A stretch of DNA of 6,911 bases from an archaeon. GTDB lineage: Archaea > Thermoproteota > Bathyarchaeia > TCS64. Under the pieces are notes generated by a model. The model ran no database searches, was not told the DNA's origin, and saw only the letters and a program-made list of their open reading frames with translations. Positions 1-6,048 of this stretch are shown piece after piece (the first letter of the stretch is position 1; each line of letters opens with the position of its first letter). Location of the stretch: contig JAHLLU010000111.1 in the NCBI GenBank assembly GCA_020444005.1, positions 1 through 6,911 on the forward strand, read 5' to 3'. A program made the translations under genes and the position numbers.

Positions 1-14
1 GTGTAAATTACGGC

Positions 15-40
15 TTTTTTAAGCGCTGTATCCTTTTATT
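15..40 (+). promoter_or_regulatory. Candidate archaeal promoter for the flippase-like gene
   Basis: Two TATA-like stretches lie before the first gene: TTTTTTAAG at 15-23 and TTTTATT at 34-40. Placing transcription start about 25 bases downstream would give leaders of roughly 26 or 8 bases before the ATG at 70. Which one is used cannot be told from sequence. The element GGGAT at 61-65, four bases before the ATG, resembles the GTGAT ribosome-binding element seen before other genes here. Confidence 0.35.
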
Positions 41-69
41 CACCTACCTGCCCTTTAATTGGGATACTT

Positions 70-1098
70 ATGAAGAGGAATCAATGGAGTCTTTTCTTCT
101 TGATTACAGGCGTAATCCTCTTCATCTTCTACCTAGTCTATACGAACCCATTCAAGGTGCTAACCGAGGTCGGGAGATTTAATCCATGGATGTTCGCTGC
201 AGCTGTTGCCGTAAACTATCTTGGGTTGGTATTTCTCTCAGCCTCATGGCATATAATTCTCAAGAGCCTCGGCTTCAAGAGCAGTCTTTGGACGAGTATT
301 CAGATCAGTTTTACAGGGCTCTTCGCTGTTTGGATGCTTCCTTTTCCATCGGGGTTTGAGATTGTTAGAGCTTATTTGATACGCGATAAGGAGGGCGGTA
401 ATCTAGGGAAGGCTGTTTCCTCTGTTATTGTAAGCAAGGTGTATTATTTCATCAGTTTCGGGGTCATGATCAGCCTCGGCGCAATAATCGTACACTTCGT
501 CAACGGGTCAGCGATTCCAATACGACACGAGTACATCTGGTTCGCCGTCATATTCGCGTTATCAAACACAGCCATGTTTGCCCTGATTCTATCCCCCAAT
601 AGATTGATGAATCTATACCAGAGAAGCCCAGCCTGGCTAAAGACCCAGATTGAGAAATACCTCTACAGTAGTCGTTTCGGGTTAAGTAGCTTTGAGGAGT
701 TTGTAAACGAGATACATGAGAGCCTCAATACCCTACGGGAAAAACCGTTTGAGAACCTGTTGTCTTTGTGCTTGGTGGGGTTCCACTGGAGCACGGGGGC
801 TATTACAGCGTATATGGTGTCGCGTTCACTGAATGAGCCCATCAACTTCTGGGTAATCGTATTGATATATGCAGTAATCGAGTTTATCCAACAACTAAAC
901 TTCATTATCCCCAGCGGTCTGGGTATCGTAGACGCTGGACTGGCCGGAGCTTTTGTGGTTCTTGGTGTGCCTCTGGAGGTGGCTAGTGCTATTAGTTTGT
1001 TGACTCGTTTGGCTACTTACTGGTTTGAGTTGGTTCTCTGTGGGTTTGTGAGTTTCCAGTTTGGGTATCGTGAGGTTTTAAGCGATTATCTTGGCTGA
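70..1098 (+). CDS. Flippase-like integral membrane protein (LPG synthase TM / UPF0104 family)
   Basis: This 342-residue protein is hydrophobic throughout, with about eight likely membrane segments (roughly residues 7-24, 39-59, 76-92, 113-143, 154-174, 230-250, 258-280 and 287-330). Two family signatures are visible: PFPSGFEIVRAYL near 91-103, and PSGLGIVDAGLAGAF at 281-295 followed by LGV and the LLTRLATYW segment near 310-318. These match the lysylphosphatidylglycerol-synthase transmembrane domain family (flippase-like domain), of usual length about 300-350. In bacteria the domain moves aminoacylated lipids; in archaea members often sit near glycan or lipid genes and are thought to move or modify polyprenyl-linked or membrane lipids. 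There is no catalytic aminoacyl-transferase domain, so it is a stand-alone membrane module. The substrate is unknown. Start ATG has GGGAT four bases upstream. Family is confident, function is inference. Confidence 0.85.
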   Translation: MKRNQWSLFFLITGVILFIFYLVYTNPFKVLTEVGRFNPWMFAAAVAVNYLGLVFLSASWHIILKSLGFKSSLWTSIQISFTGLFAVWMLPFPSGFEIVRAYLIRDKEGGNLGKAVSSVIVSKVYYFISFGVMISLGAIIVHFVNGSAIPIRHEYIWFAVIFALSNTAMFALILSPNRLMNLYQRSPAWLKTQIEKYLYSSRFGLSSFEEFVNEIHESLNTLREKPFENLLSLCLVGFHWSTGAITAYMVSRSLNEPINFWVIVLIYAVIEFIQQLNFIIPSGLGIVDAGLAGAFVVLGVPLEVASAISLLTRLATYWFELVLCGFVSFQFGYREVLSDYLG

Positions 1099-1104
1099 GT
1101 TAAG

Positions 1105-1133
1105 CTTTTATCTGACGATACTCCTGTGTATCG
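1105..1133 (+). promoter_or_regulatory. TATA-like box plus inverted repeat upstream of the small membrane gene
   Basis: CTTTTATC at 1105-1112 is a TATA-like box; transcription start would fall near 1134, giving a leader of about 12 bases. A perfect 6-base inverted repeat, CGATAC at 1116-1121 and GTATCG at 1128-1133, lies between the box and this estimated start, where an archaeal repressor would typically bind. It could equally be a weak hairpin at the end of the upstream transcript. The repeat is seen directly; its role is inference. Confidence 0.35.
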
Positions 1134-1145
1134 CTAGTGATATAA

Positions 1146-1415
1146 ATGGAGTTCACGATCCAAACAGGTCTTCAACTATTAGCAGCAATAGCCACATACC
1201 TCCTCGGAATGGCTTTCGCAGGAAGCTTCCTAGGCAGAGCATGGATGGGAACCGTAGATGTATTCCTACACAAGACGCTAAAGATGGAAGTAACAGTGGG
1301 GAAATACTTCTACTGGAAATACTTCTGCAACATACAGAACCCACCCAAACCAAAGAACCTAGCCCAGCCCAAGGGACTCGCCGATCAACTGGTCTGTAAG
1401 TTCCTTGACCTGTAA
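1146..1415 (+). CDS. Small hypothetical single-span membrane protein
   Basis: I do not recognise this 89-residue protein. Residues about 9-30 (LQLLAAIATYLLGMAFAGSF and following) form one clear hydrophobic helix. They are followed by an amphipathic stretch rich in aromatic and basic residues (about 43-60, including KYFYWKYF), then a proline/lysine-rich tail (66-76). Two Cys occur at 61 and 84 with no obvious metal-binding spacing. It would sit in the cytoplasmic membrane. The ATG is preceded by GTGAT at 1137-1141 with a four-base gap, the same register as other starts in the window, which favours this frame over the overlapping longer frame beginning at 1091. It lies between the flippase-like gene (47 bases upstream) and the oxidoreductase gene (41 bases downstream), so it may belong to either unit. 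No function can be given. Confidence 0.6.
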   Translation: MEFTIQTGLQLLAAIATYLLGMAFAGSFLGRAWMGTVDVFLHKTLKMEVTVGKYFYWKYFCNIQNPPKPKNLAQPKGLADQLVCKFLDL

Positions 1416-1444
1416 ATCTCTTAACTGATATCTGCTATAGATTC

Positions 1445-1450
1445 AGGTGG
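1445..1450 (+). promoter_or_regulatory. Ribosome binding site supporting a TTG start
   Basis: AGGTGG lies six bases before the TTG at 1457 and fits pairing with the usual archaeal 16S tail. It supports the unusual TTG start, after which the protein opens directly into the glycine-rich nucleotide-binding motif. Confidence 0.6.
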
Positions 1451-1456
1451 TAATCC

Positions 1457-2443
1457 TTGCTTCGCCTCGGTGTAATCGGATGTGGTCGCGTCACATCAAT
1501 GTTTCATCTACGAGCCATCGAACAACTCCCAGATGTATCTGTGACCGCGGTATTAGACATAGATGAGGCGAGAATGCGTGAAGCACAAACCGCGTCTGGG
1601 GCAGAAAAAGCATACAGTAAAGGTGAAGAGTTTTTCAATGACCCAGATATTGACGCTGTAGCCATCAATACTCCTCCAAGGGTGCACGAGGAACTTTCTT
1701 TGATGGCGCTGGAACACGGCATGCATGTTATCTGTGAAAAACCATTGGCTGAGACCACAAAAGGATGTTTAACGATCAAGGATGCCCAGAAATCAACAGG
1801 ACTCGTAGTGTTGCCAGCTCATAACTATAGGTTTACACCGAGTCTGAACCTCATGGAAGAGTATCTTTCACAGGGCTCAATGGGCGAGATAACTGGTATA
1901 CGGGTCGCATTTGAGAATAATCTCCGACTCTATCGAAGCGAGACCAATTTCAGGCAAACCAAAGAGAACGGCGTTGTAGAGGATGTATTGCCCCATATTT
2001 TGTCAGCTGTTCAACCTATAGTAGGGCACATCAACGCGGTTGAGTCTGTTGATTGGTGGTGCAAGGATTATGATGTCTGCGATAACATGAAGGTGTGCCT
2101 CGGTACAAGTAATGTGTCTGTTGACGCTAATCTGAGCTGGACTAGTCTTCGTCCAAGATTCGTTGTGTCTGTTGAGTGTGAGAATGGTAGACTGTGTTCT
2201 GACTTGATGATGAACCCGTACAAGTTAGAGGTTTCATTGAATGGGCATCAGGAGACTATCAGTGAGAAAGGTATAGGCTGGTACATTGATCTCATAAAGT
2301 TCAAGCATCCTAGCTTCAAGAACCAGTACCACCACTTCCACCAACTAGTAATGGGAGAAGAAAGACAAAAGATTACTATTGATGACGAGATCAATATACT
2401 TGAAACCATGAAACTGGTCTCGGACAGTATGGGAAGTGATTGA
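1457..2443 (+). CDS. Gfo/Idh/MocA-family NAD(P)-dependent oxidoreductase
   Basis: The 328-residue protein has the usual length and two-domain layout of the family. The N-terminal Rossmann fold starts with GVIGCGRV (5-12; Gly 5, 8 and 10). An Asp at 34 after the second strand suggests NAD(H) over NADP(H). The diagnostic EKP motif is at 94-96 (in ICEKPLAET), with Lys95 the expected catalytic/cofactor-contacting lysine. In the C-terminal sheet domain, Asp176 and His180 in VVEDVLPHI form the D-x3-H pair that usually supplies the catalytic acid/base. Members oxidise or reduce hydroxyls on sugars, inositols or related compounds in the cytosol; the substrate cannot be read here. Start is TTG with AGGTGG upstream. 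The DUF362 gene begins one base after its stop, so the two are almost certainly cotranscribed. No truncation or missing motif is seen. Confidence 0.88.
   Translation: MLRLGVIGCGRVTSMFHLRAIEQLPDVSVTAVLDIDEARMREAQTASGAEKAYSKGEEFFNDPDIDAVAINTPPRVHEELSLMALEHGMHVICEKPLAETTKGCLTIKDAQKSTGLVVLPAHNYRFTPSLNLMEEYLSQGSMGEITGIRVAFENNLRLYRSETNFRQTKENGVVEDVLPHILSAVQPIVGHINAVESVDWWCKDYDVCDNMKVCLGTSNVSVDANLSWTSLRPRFVVSVECENGRLCSDLMMNPYKLEVSLNGHQETISEKGIGWYIDLIKFKHPSFKNQYHHFHQLVMGEERQKITIDDEINILETMKLVSDSMGSD
2436..2440 (+). promoter_or_regulatory. Ribosome binding site inside the oxidoreductase 3' end; decides the DUF362 start
   Basis: GTGAT here sits within GGAAGTGATT, close to the archaeal consensus GGAGGTGATC, exactly four bases before GTG 2445. 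The GTG at 2436 is itself part of this element and has no better site before it, so 2445 is preferred, though an in-frame start at 2436 (three residues longer) cannot be excluded. Confidence 0.5.
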
Positions 2444-2444
2444 G

Positions 2445-3314
2445 GTGGAACAGGTCTCTCTTGTTCACGGACATAACATCAAACAATCAGTACGAAAAAG
2501 CATAGAACTGATAGGTGGATTAAACCTCGACCCTGACGCTAATGTGGTGATTAAGCCCAATATCTGTAATGCCAAGAACCCAGAAGGGATGGTTATCACT
2601 GATTTCTCTCTCATCAAAGCAGTTGTAGAAATTGTCCGTGAGAATGGGAACGATCTAGTGATCGTTGAATCGGATAATATCTCGGGAACAGCCACCACAC
2701 GTATGGAGCGCTCAGGTCTTATTGGGTATCTTGATGACTGGGATGTTGACTTCATCAATCTTAGTCACGACAGATACGAAGAACATCAGATTGCTGGAAC
2801 GAGTCTCAGACTACCAAAGACTGTACTAGAAGCCGATTACTTCATCAATCTACCAAAGATCAAGACCTGCGCCCACACACTGGTAACCCTCGGTATCAAG
2901 AACCTCTACGGTGTATTCCAGCGGAAACAAAAAGGCAAACTCCACAAACACCTAGACGAGATACTCCCCTTCCTAGCTGAAACAATCCACAACGACCTGA
3001 TAATCGTTGATGGCATCAACTGCATGGAGGGAAACGGACCCGTAGTAGGCAACCCCGTATGCATGGATCTAGTGTTAGCTGGACGAAACCTAGTCTCCGT
3101 TGACGCAGTATGCAGCCGGTTGATGGGATATGACCCAGCGGAGATACCCCATATAGCATTATCAGCCGAGAAGGGTCTCGGGCCAATTGACCCGGAGTCA
3201 ATACAGGTGGTGGGTGAAGACTGGCGAGACCATGTGAAAGAGTTTGAGCCACCCTATAGTCTAAGGGCGACCTTAAAATCACTACGAGCCATCAAAGATG
3301 TCTATCTGTCTTAG
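2445..3314 (+). CDS. DUF362 domain protein
   Basis: This 289-residue protein matches the DUF362 (COG2006) family in layout. KPN is at 37-39 after a hydrophobic strand (VVIKPN), LPKIKTC at 136-142, GIKNLYG at 150-156, the EGNGP loop at 195-199 after a VDG strand, and SVDAVCSRLMGYDP from about 218. It is a single domain with no C-terminal ferredoxin module, unlike many relatives, and no signal peptide, so it is likely cytosolic. The biochemical function of the family is not established; some members carry or accompany iron-sulfur clusters. Most relatives I recall read PK-x-K-T-H in the central motif, whereas this one has Cys142, then Ala-His. Coupling to the upstream oxidoreductase suggests they act on related metabolites, which is inference. 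Starting at 2436 would add three residues. Confidence 0.82.
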   Translation: MEQVSLVHGHNIKQSVRKSIELIGGLNLDPDANVVIKPNICNAKNPEGMVITDFSLIKAVVEIVRENGNDLVIVESDNISGTATTRMERSGLIGYLDDWDVDFINLSHDRYEEHQIAGTSLRLPKTVLEADYFINLPKIKTCAHTLVTLGIKNLYGVFQRKQKGKLHKHLDEILPFLAETIHNDLIIVDGINCMEGNGPVVGNPVCMDLVLAGRNLVSVDAVCSRLMGYDPAEIPHIALSAEKGLGPIDPESIQVVGEDWRDHVKEFEPPYSLRATLKSLRAIKDVYLS

Positions 3315-3383
3315 ATAATTTATCAAAAACCTGCCAAAAAAATCGTCTTTTGACGTCTTATGTTTCGCCATATGTCGAGCGTC

Positions 3384-3391
3384 TTAAATAT
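3384..3391 (+). promoter_or_regulatory. TATA-like box for the HMG-CoA synthase operon
   Basis: TTAAATAT is the best TATA-like match in the 118-base gap after the DUF362 gene. Transcription would start near 3413, giving a leader of about 20 bases to the TTG at 3433 and lying downstream of the alternative TTG at 3397. Confidence 0.45.
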
Positions 3392-3423
3392 CGTCCTTGC
3401 AGTCTTTTCAAAGCAATTCATAC

Positions 3424-3428
3424 GTGAT
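3424..3428 (+). promoter_or_regulatory. Ribosome binding site deciding the HMG-CoA synthase start
   Basis: GTGAT, extended to GTGATC, complements the archaeal 16S tail and lies four bases before TTG 3433. It is the same spacing as before the starts at 1146 and 2445. It is also part of an 8-base palindrome, GTGATCAC at 3424-3431. Confidence 0.5.
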
Positions 3429-3432
3429 CACA

Positions 3433-4470
3433 TTGAAGACTGGAAGACAAGTCGGGATCATAGGCTACGGCGCATACGTGCCCATGTACCGACTCAAAGC
3501 CTCAGAGATAAACCGGGTCTGGGGAGGATTCGGGGCACCTGTTGAGGAGAAGAGCGTTGTCGCCTTAGATGAAGACACTATCACTATTAGCGTTGAGGCG
3601 GCGAAACAAGCGGTAAAACGAGCAAATATCGATCCAAGCGAGATAGGCGCAGTGTACGTGGGCACGGAGTCCAAGCCCTACGCCGTCAAGCCAAGCGGAA
3701 CCATAGTAGCCGAGGTAATTGGCGCTACCCCCAGCGTCTCAACGGCTGACTACGAGTTCGCGTGTAAGGCTGGTACTGAGGCCATGCAGACGTGCATAGG
3801 CTTGGTAGGTAGTGGCATGCACAAGTACGCCATGGCAATCGGAGCAGATACAGCACAGGGAAGACCACAGGACGCCTTAGAGTATACCGCAGCTTGTGGA
3901 GGAGCAGCGTATATCTTCGGAGAACGAAGCGCAGAGACTATTGCTTATCTTGAAGCCTCATACAGCTTCGTGACTGATACCCCTGACTTTTGGAGGCGTT
4001 CTAAGGAGATGTATCCACGCCACGGTAACAGGTTCACAGGCGCACCAGCGTACTTCAAACACATCACGGGCGCAGGAAACGCACTACTAGAAGAGACAGG
4101 GTACAAACCCGAGGACTTCAAATGGGCGGTCTTCCATCAGCCAAACGCAAAGTTCCCCATCAACGCAGCAAAAATAATGGGCTTCAGTATGGACCAGATA
4201 GAGCCCGGGTTGGTCTCCCCACGCATCGGAAACACGTATGCTGGCAGTACACCAGTCGGACTTGCAGCTACATTGGATGTGGCTGAGCCTGAGGACAAGA
4301 TATTCGCGGTTAGCTATGGCTCAGGTAGCGGTAGTGACGCGTTCATCTTCACAGTCCAAGACGCGATACTTGAGAAACGCGAGGGACCCAAGATGGAGAC
4401 GTTTATCGAGCGTAAGGAGTACGTGGATTATGCCACGTATCTCAAGAACAGGGGGCAGATTATCAAATGA
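3433..4470 (+). CDS. Hydroxymethylglutaryl-CoA synthase, archaeal type
   Basis: This 345-residue protein condenses acetyl-CoA with acetoacetyl-CoA to HMG-CoA, the first committed supply step of the mevalonate pathway for archaeal isoprenoid lipids, in the cytosol. Landmarks: [11 protein letters not shown] near the N-terminus; catalytic Glu79 in GTESKP; nucleophilic Cys111 in EFACKAGT; catalytic His235 in FHQPN; and [11 protein letters not shown] at 294-304. All three catalytic residues are present and the length is normal for the archaeal family. One change from the usual FTGEPAYFKH is Ala204 in place of Glu, from memory of relatives. The TTG start is preferred because it has a GTGAT element and lies after the predicted transcription start; TTG 3397 would add 12 residues not expected in the family. 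The stop overlaps the next gene's start by ATGA, so translation is coupled to the thiolase-like gene. Confidence 0.95.
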   Translation: MKTGRQVGIIGYGAYVPMYRLKASEINRVWGGFGAPVEEKSVVALDEDTITISVEAAKQAVKRANIDPSEIGAVYVGTESKPYAVKPSGTIVAEVIGATPSVSTADYEFACKAGTEAMQTCIGLVGSGMHKYAMAIGADTAQGRPQDALEYTAACGGAAYIFGERSAETIAYLEASYSFVTDTPDFWRRSKEMYPRHGNRFTGAPAYFKHITGAGNALLEETGYKPEDFKWAVFHQPNAKFPINAAKIMGFSMDQIEPGLVSPRIGNTYAGSTPVGLAATLDVAEPEDKIFAVSYGSGSGSDAFIFTVQDAILEKREGPKMETFIERKEYVDYATYLKNRGQIIK

Positions 4471-5606
4471 GAAAAGTCAAGATAGCAGGCGTTGGACTAA
4501 TCAGGGTCTCTGAGTACTGGGACAAGCCTATTCAGAGCTTGTTCGCTGAGGCTTCAATGAAATCCATGAAAGATGCTGGTGTTGATGCGGTAGACAAGGT
4601 CTATGTGAGTAACATGGGCGGTTCCCTGATGCAAGATCAGCTTAACCTCGCAGCGGTAATGGCTGATAGTCTAGGCACCCCCGGTTTATCGGCTACGAGA
4701 ATCGAGGCTGGTAGCGCAAGCGGTGGAGTAGCATTCCATGAGGCAGTACAGGCAGTCGCTAGCGGATACAGTGACGCTGTTATGGTTACTGGTGTAGAGA
4801 AATTATCTGATATTCTACCTGAGGTCGTCACTACTGGTTTGGCGATGGCTGAAGAACAAGAGTACACTGCTTATACTGGTGTCACTAAGGCTGGGATCGC
4901 AGCGATGATACACAGACTCTATATGGATCTCTACGCCACGCCAGAAGAAGTTTGCATGATGGCTGTCAAGAGCCATGAGCACGCAGTTGGATGCAAACAC
5001 GCTCAGTACCCATTCAAGATGAGCCTACAAAGAGCCATGTCAAGCCCAATGGAGGCAGACCCCATACATATGATGGAGTGCTCAGGCATTGGAGACGGTG
5101 CAGCATCATTGATACTCATCCCAGCGGACGGTGAAGGCGTCGAGGTAGCGGGAACCGCGGTAAGCACTGACTACACTAGTATCGCGGCTCGTCAGGACCC
5201 ATTAGAGATGAAGGCCATCAAGACCGCTGCTGATAGAGCCTACAAGATGGCTAAGATCAAGGCAACTGATATTGATCTTGCTGAGGTTCAGGACGACTTT
5301 AGCATCAACGGAGTTCTGGGAATAGAGGGACTAGGCTTAGCCAAGCCCGGTAAGGGAGCGAAACTCGTCAACTCCGATGATGTTGACAAGGAAGGCAAGA
5401 TTCCAGTGAACACCTTCGGTGGCTTAAAGGCAAGAGGTAACCCTCTGGGCGCTACAGGCATCTATCAGCTTGCTGAGATCGCTTGGCAGCTTCTAGGTAA
5501 GGCGGGCGATCATCAGATACCAGACGCAAAGATCGGTGTAGCCGAGAACATGGGAGGAATGGCATCGATTTGCGCCGTCAACGTGTTACGGAGGGCTGAG
5601 AAATGA
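4467..5606 (+). CDS. Thiolase-family protein lacking the catalytic residues (HMG-CoA synthase partner)
   Basis: The 379-residue protein spans a full thiolase fold and is closest to the archaeal acetyl-CoA acetyltransferase (SCP2-like) type encoded beside HMG-CoA synthase. Fold landmarks are intact: the [12 protein letters not shown] helix (83-94), VTGVEKLSD (107-115), [14 protein letters not shown] (204-217), [14 protein letters not shown] (278-291), [19 protein letters not shown] (313-331). The active site is not. The expected nucleophilic Cys of the EAACASGG motif is Ser83 (EAGSASGG, codon AGC at 4713-4715). The His of the usual EVHDCF is Gln275 (EVQDDF). The His of the GHP motif is Asn325 (GNP). 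The C-terminal HN-GG is EN-GG (Glu360). The frame is open and coding looks normal, so this is not ordinary decay. It may be a scaffold/CoA-channel subunit or have altered chemistry, such as the thiolase-fold aldolases that pair with DUF35 proteins. Confidence 0.9.
   Translation: MRKVKIAGVGLIRVSEYWDKPIQSLFAEASMKSMKDAGVDAVDKVYVSNMGGSLMQDQLNLAAVMADSLGTPGLSATRIEAGSASGGVAFHEAVQAVASGYSDAVMVTGVEKLSDILPEVVTTGLAMAEEQEYTAYTGVTKAGIAAMIHRLYMDLYATPEEVCMMAVKSHEHAVGCKHAQYPFKMSLQRAMSSPMEADPIHMMECSGIGDGAASLILIPADGEGVEVAGTAVSTDYTSIAARQDPLEMKAIKTAADRAYKMAKIKATDIDLAEVQDDFSINGVLGIEGLGLAKPGKGAKLVNSDDVDKEGKIPVNTFGGLKARGNPLGATGIYQLAEIAWQLLGKAGDHQIPDAKIGVAENMGGMASICAVNVLRRAEK
5590..5594 (+). promoter_or_regulatory. 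Strong ribosome binding site for the DUF35 gene
   Basis: GGAGG inside the thiolase-like 3' end lies eight bases before ATG 5603. This is the position expected if the same 16S tail pairs as in the GTGAT sites elsewhere. It suggests fresh initiation in addition to coupling through the ATGA overlap. Confidence 0.6.
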
Positions 5607-5995
5607 GTGTCCCAAGATACTGGAGAAACGAGGTACCAAGATACAGACTGCAGGGTGAGGAATGTAGCCAATGTGGCGCAAAATACTTCCCAGCTAGACC
5701 AGTCTGCAAATGTGGATCAACCGATTTCAAACCATACAAGCTAGCGGAAAGAGGCGAGGTAGTCACATGGACCACCATCAGCAGCGCCCCAATAGATTTC
5801 GAGAAATACGTCCCCTATGTGGTAGCGTTGATCGAGCTTGAGGATGGCTGTAAGGTGCTAAGCCAAGTTGTTGATATAGCACCTGATTCTGTAGAGGCTG
5901 GTTTACGGGTGGAGGCTGTCTTCCGTAAGGTAAAGGAAGATGGCAAGGATGGTATCCTTCAATACGGGTACAAGTTCCGGCCTGTAGTCGAGTAA
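5603..5995 (+). CDS. DUF35 zinc-ribbon/OB-fold protein, HMG-CoA synthase complex subunit
   Basis: This 130-residue protein has the normal length and order for the family. An N-terminal helix (PRYWRNEVPRYRLQGEEC) is followed by a zinc ribbon with Cys21, Cys24, Cys35 and Cys37, then an OB fold from about residue 48 (ERGEVVTWTTI, PYVVALIELEDG, KVLSQVVD). In the methanogen complex studied structurally, the DUF35 subunit bridges thiolase and HMG-CoA synthase and helps pass acetoacetyl-CoA between them through a shared CoA site. Its place as third gene of this operon, overlapping the thiolase-like gene by ATGA, fits that role. An oddity is the second zinc knuckle, Cys-Lys-Cys, one residue shorter than the common C-x-x-C; a zinc site may still form. 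The stop is followed by T-rich DNA and a new promoter. Confidence 0.9.
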   Translation: MSVPRYWRNEVPRYRLQGEECSQCGAKYFPARPVCKCGSTDFKPYKLAERGEVVTWTTISSAPIDFEKYVPYVVALIELEDGCKVLSQVVDIAPDSVEAGLRVEAVFRKVKEDGKDGILQYGYKFRPVVE

Positions 5996-6004
5996 AATCC
6001 CCAA

Positions 6005-6014
6005 CTTTTTATAA
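6005..6014 (+). promoter_or_regulatory. TATA-like box for glycyl-tRNA synthetase
   Basis: CTTTTTATAA is the most convincing TATA box in the window, 31 bases before the ATG at 6045. Transcription should start close to 6036, leaving a very short leader that still holds TGAT (6037-6040) four bases before the ATG. Confidence 0.55.
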
Positions 6015-6022
6015 CTTCTTTT
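6005..6022 (+). terminator. Possible T-rich terminator of the HMG-CoA synthase operon
   Basis: Runs of T (CTTTTT at 6005-6010, CTTCTTTT within 6015-6022) begin ten bases after the DUF35 stop, as in archaeal intrinsic termination at T-tracts. There is no preceding hairpin. The same bases hold the next gene's TATA box, so the assignment is weak. Confidence 0.3.
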
Positions 6023-6027
6023 CATAT

Positions 6028-6048
6028 CCATGGTTCTGATAACCATGG
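6028..6048. repeat. Perfect 8-base inverted repeat over the glycyl-tRNA synthetase start
   Basis: CCATGGTT at 6028-6035 and AACCATGG at 6041-6048 are perfect inverse complements with a 5-base centre, CTGAT. The right arm contains the start codon and the centre holds the TGAT ribosome-binding element. The left arm carries a second in-frame ATG at 6030. The dyad straddles the predicted transcription start, so a DNA operator fits better than an RNA hairpin unless transcription starts further upstream. Confidence 0.5.

Larger units (their letters stand above)
3344..3448 (+). repeat. Cluster of GTCTT / AAGAC repeats around the HMG-CoA synthase promoter and start
   Basis: GTCTT occurs at 3345-3349, 3355-3359, 3381-3385 and 3402-3406; the first three are preceded by C. 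The complement AAGAC occurs at 3436-3440 and 3444-3448. The last GTCTT and first AAGAC form an imperfect inverted repeat: CAGTCTT at 3400-3406 pairs with AAGACTG at 3436-3442, and CAA at 3409-3411 pairs with TTG at 3433-3435. This could be an operator array or an RNA fold hiding the TTG start. Significance over chance is untested. Confidence 0.35.

Noticed and set aside
1091..1399. Open frame of 102 codons overlapping the small membrane gene
   Set aside because: Its translation is rich in Ser, Arg and Pro with no family features, and it lacks the GTGAT-N4 element that supports the 1146 start in the competing frame.
3397..3432. Upstream TTG start for HMG-CoA synthase adding 12 residues
   Set aside because: It falls only about 9 bases from the TATA-like box, ahead of the expected transcription start, has no ribosome-binding element, and adds residues not typical of the family.
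3360..3545. Short forward open frame across the HMG-CoA synthase start
   Set aside because: It overlaps a confident gene in another frame and has no recognisable features.
4467..5606. Calling the thiolase-like gene a pseudogene
   Set aside because: The frame is intact, full length, coupled to both neighbours and keeps structural motifs; only active-site positions have changed, which suggests selection for another role.
6030..6044. Upstream in-frame ATG for glycyl-tRNA synthetase adding five residues
   Set aside because: It lies about 20 bases from the TATA box centre, probably before the transcript start, and has no TGAT element; not fully excluded.
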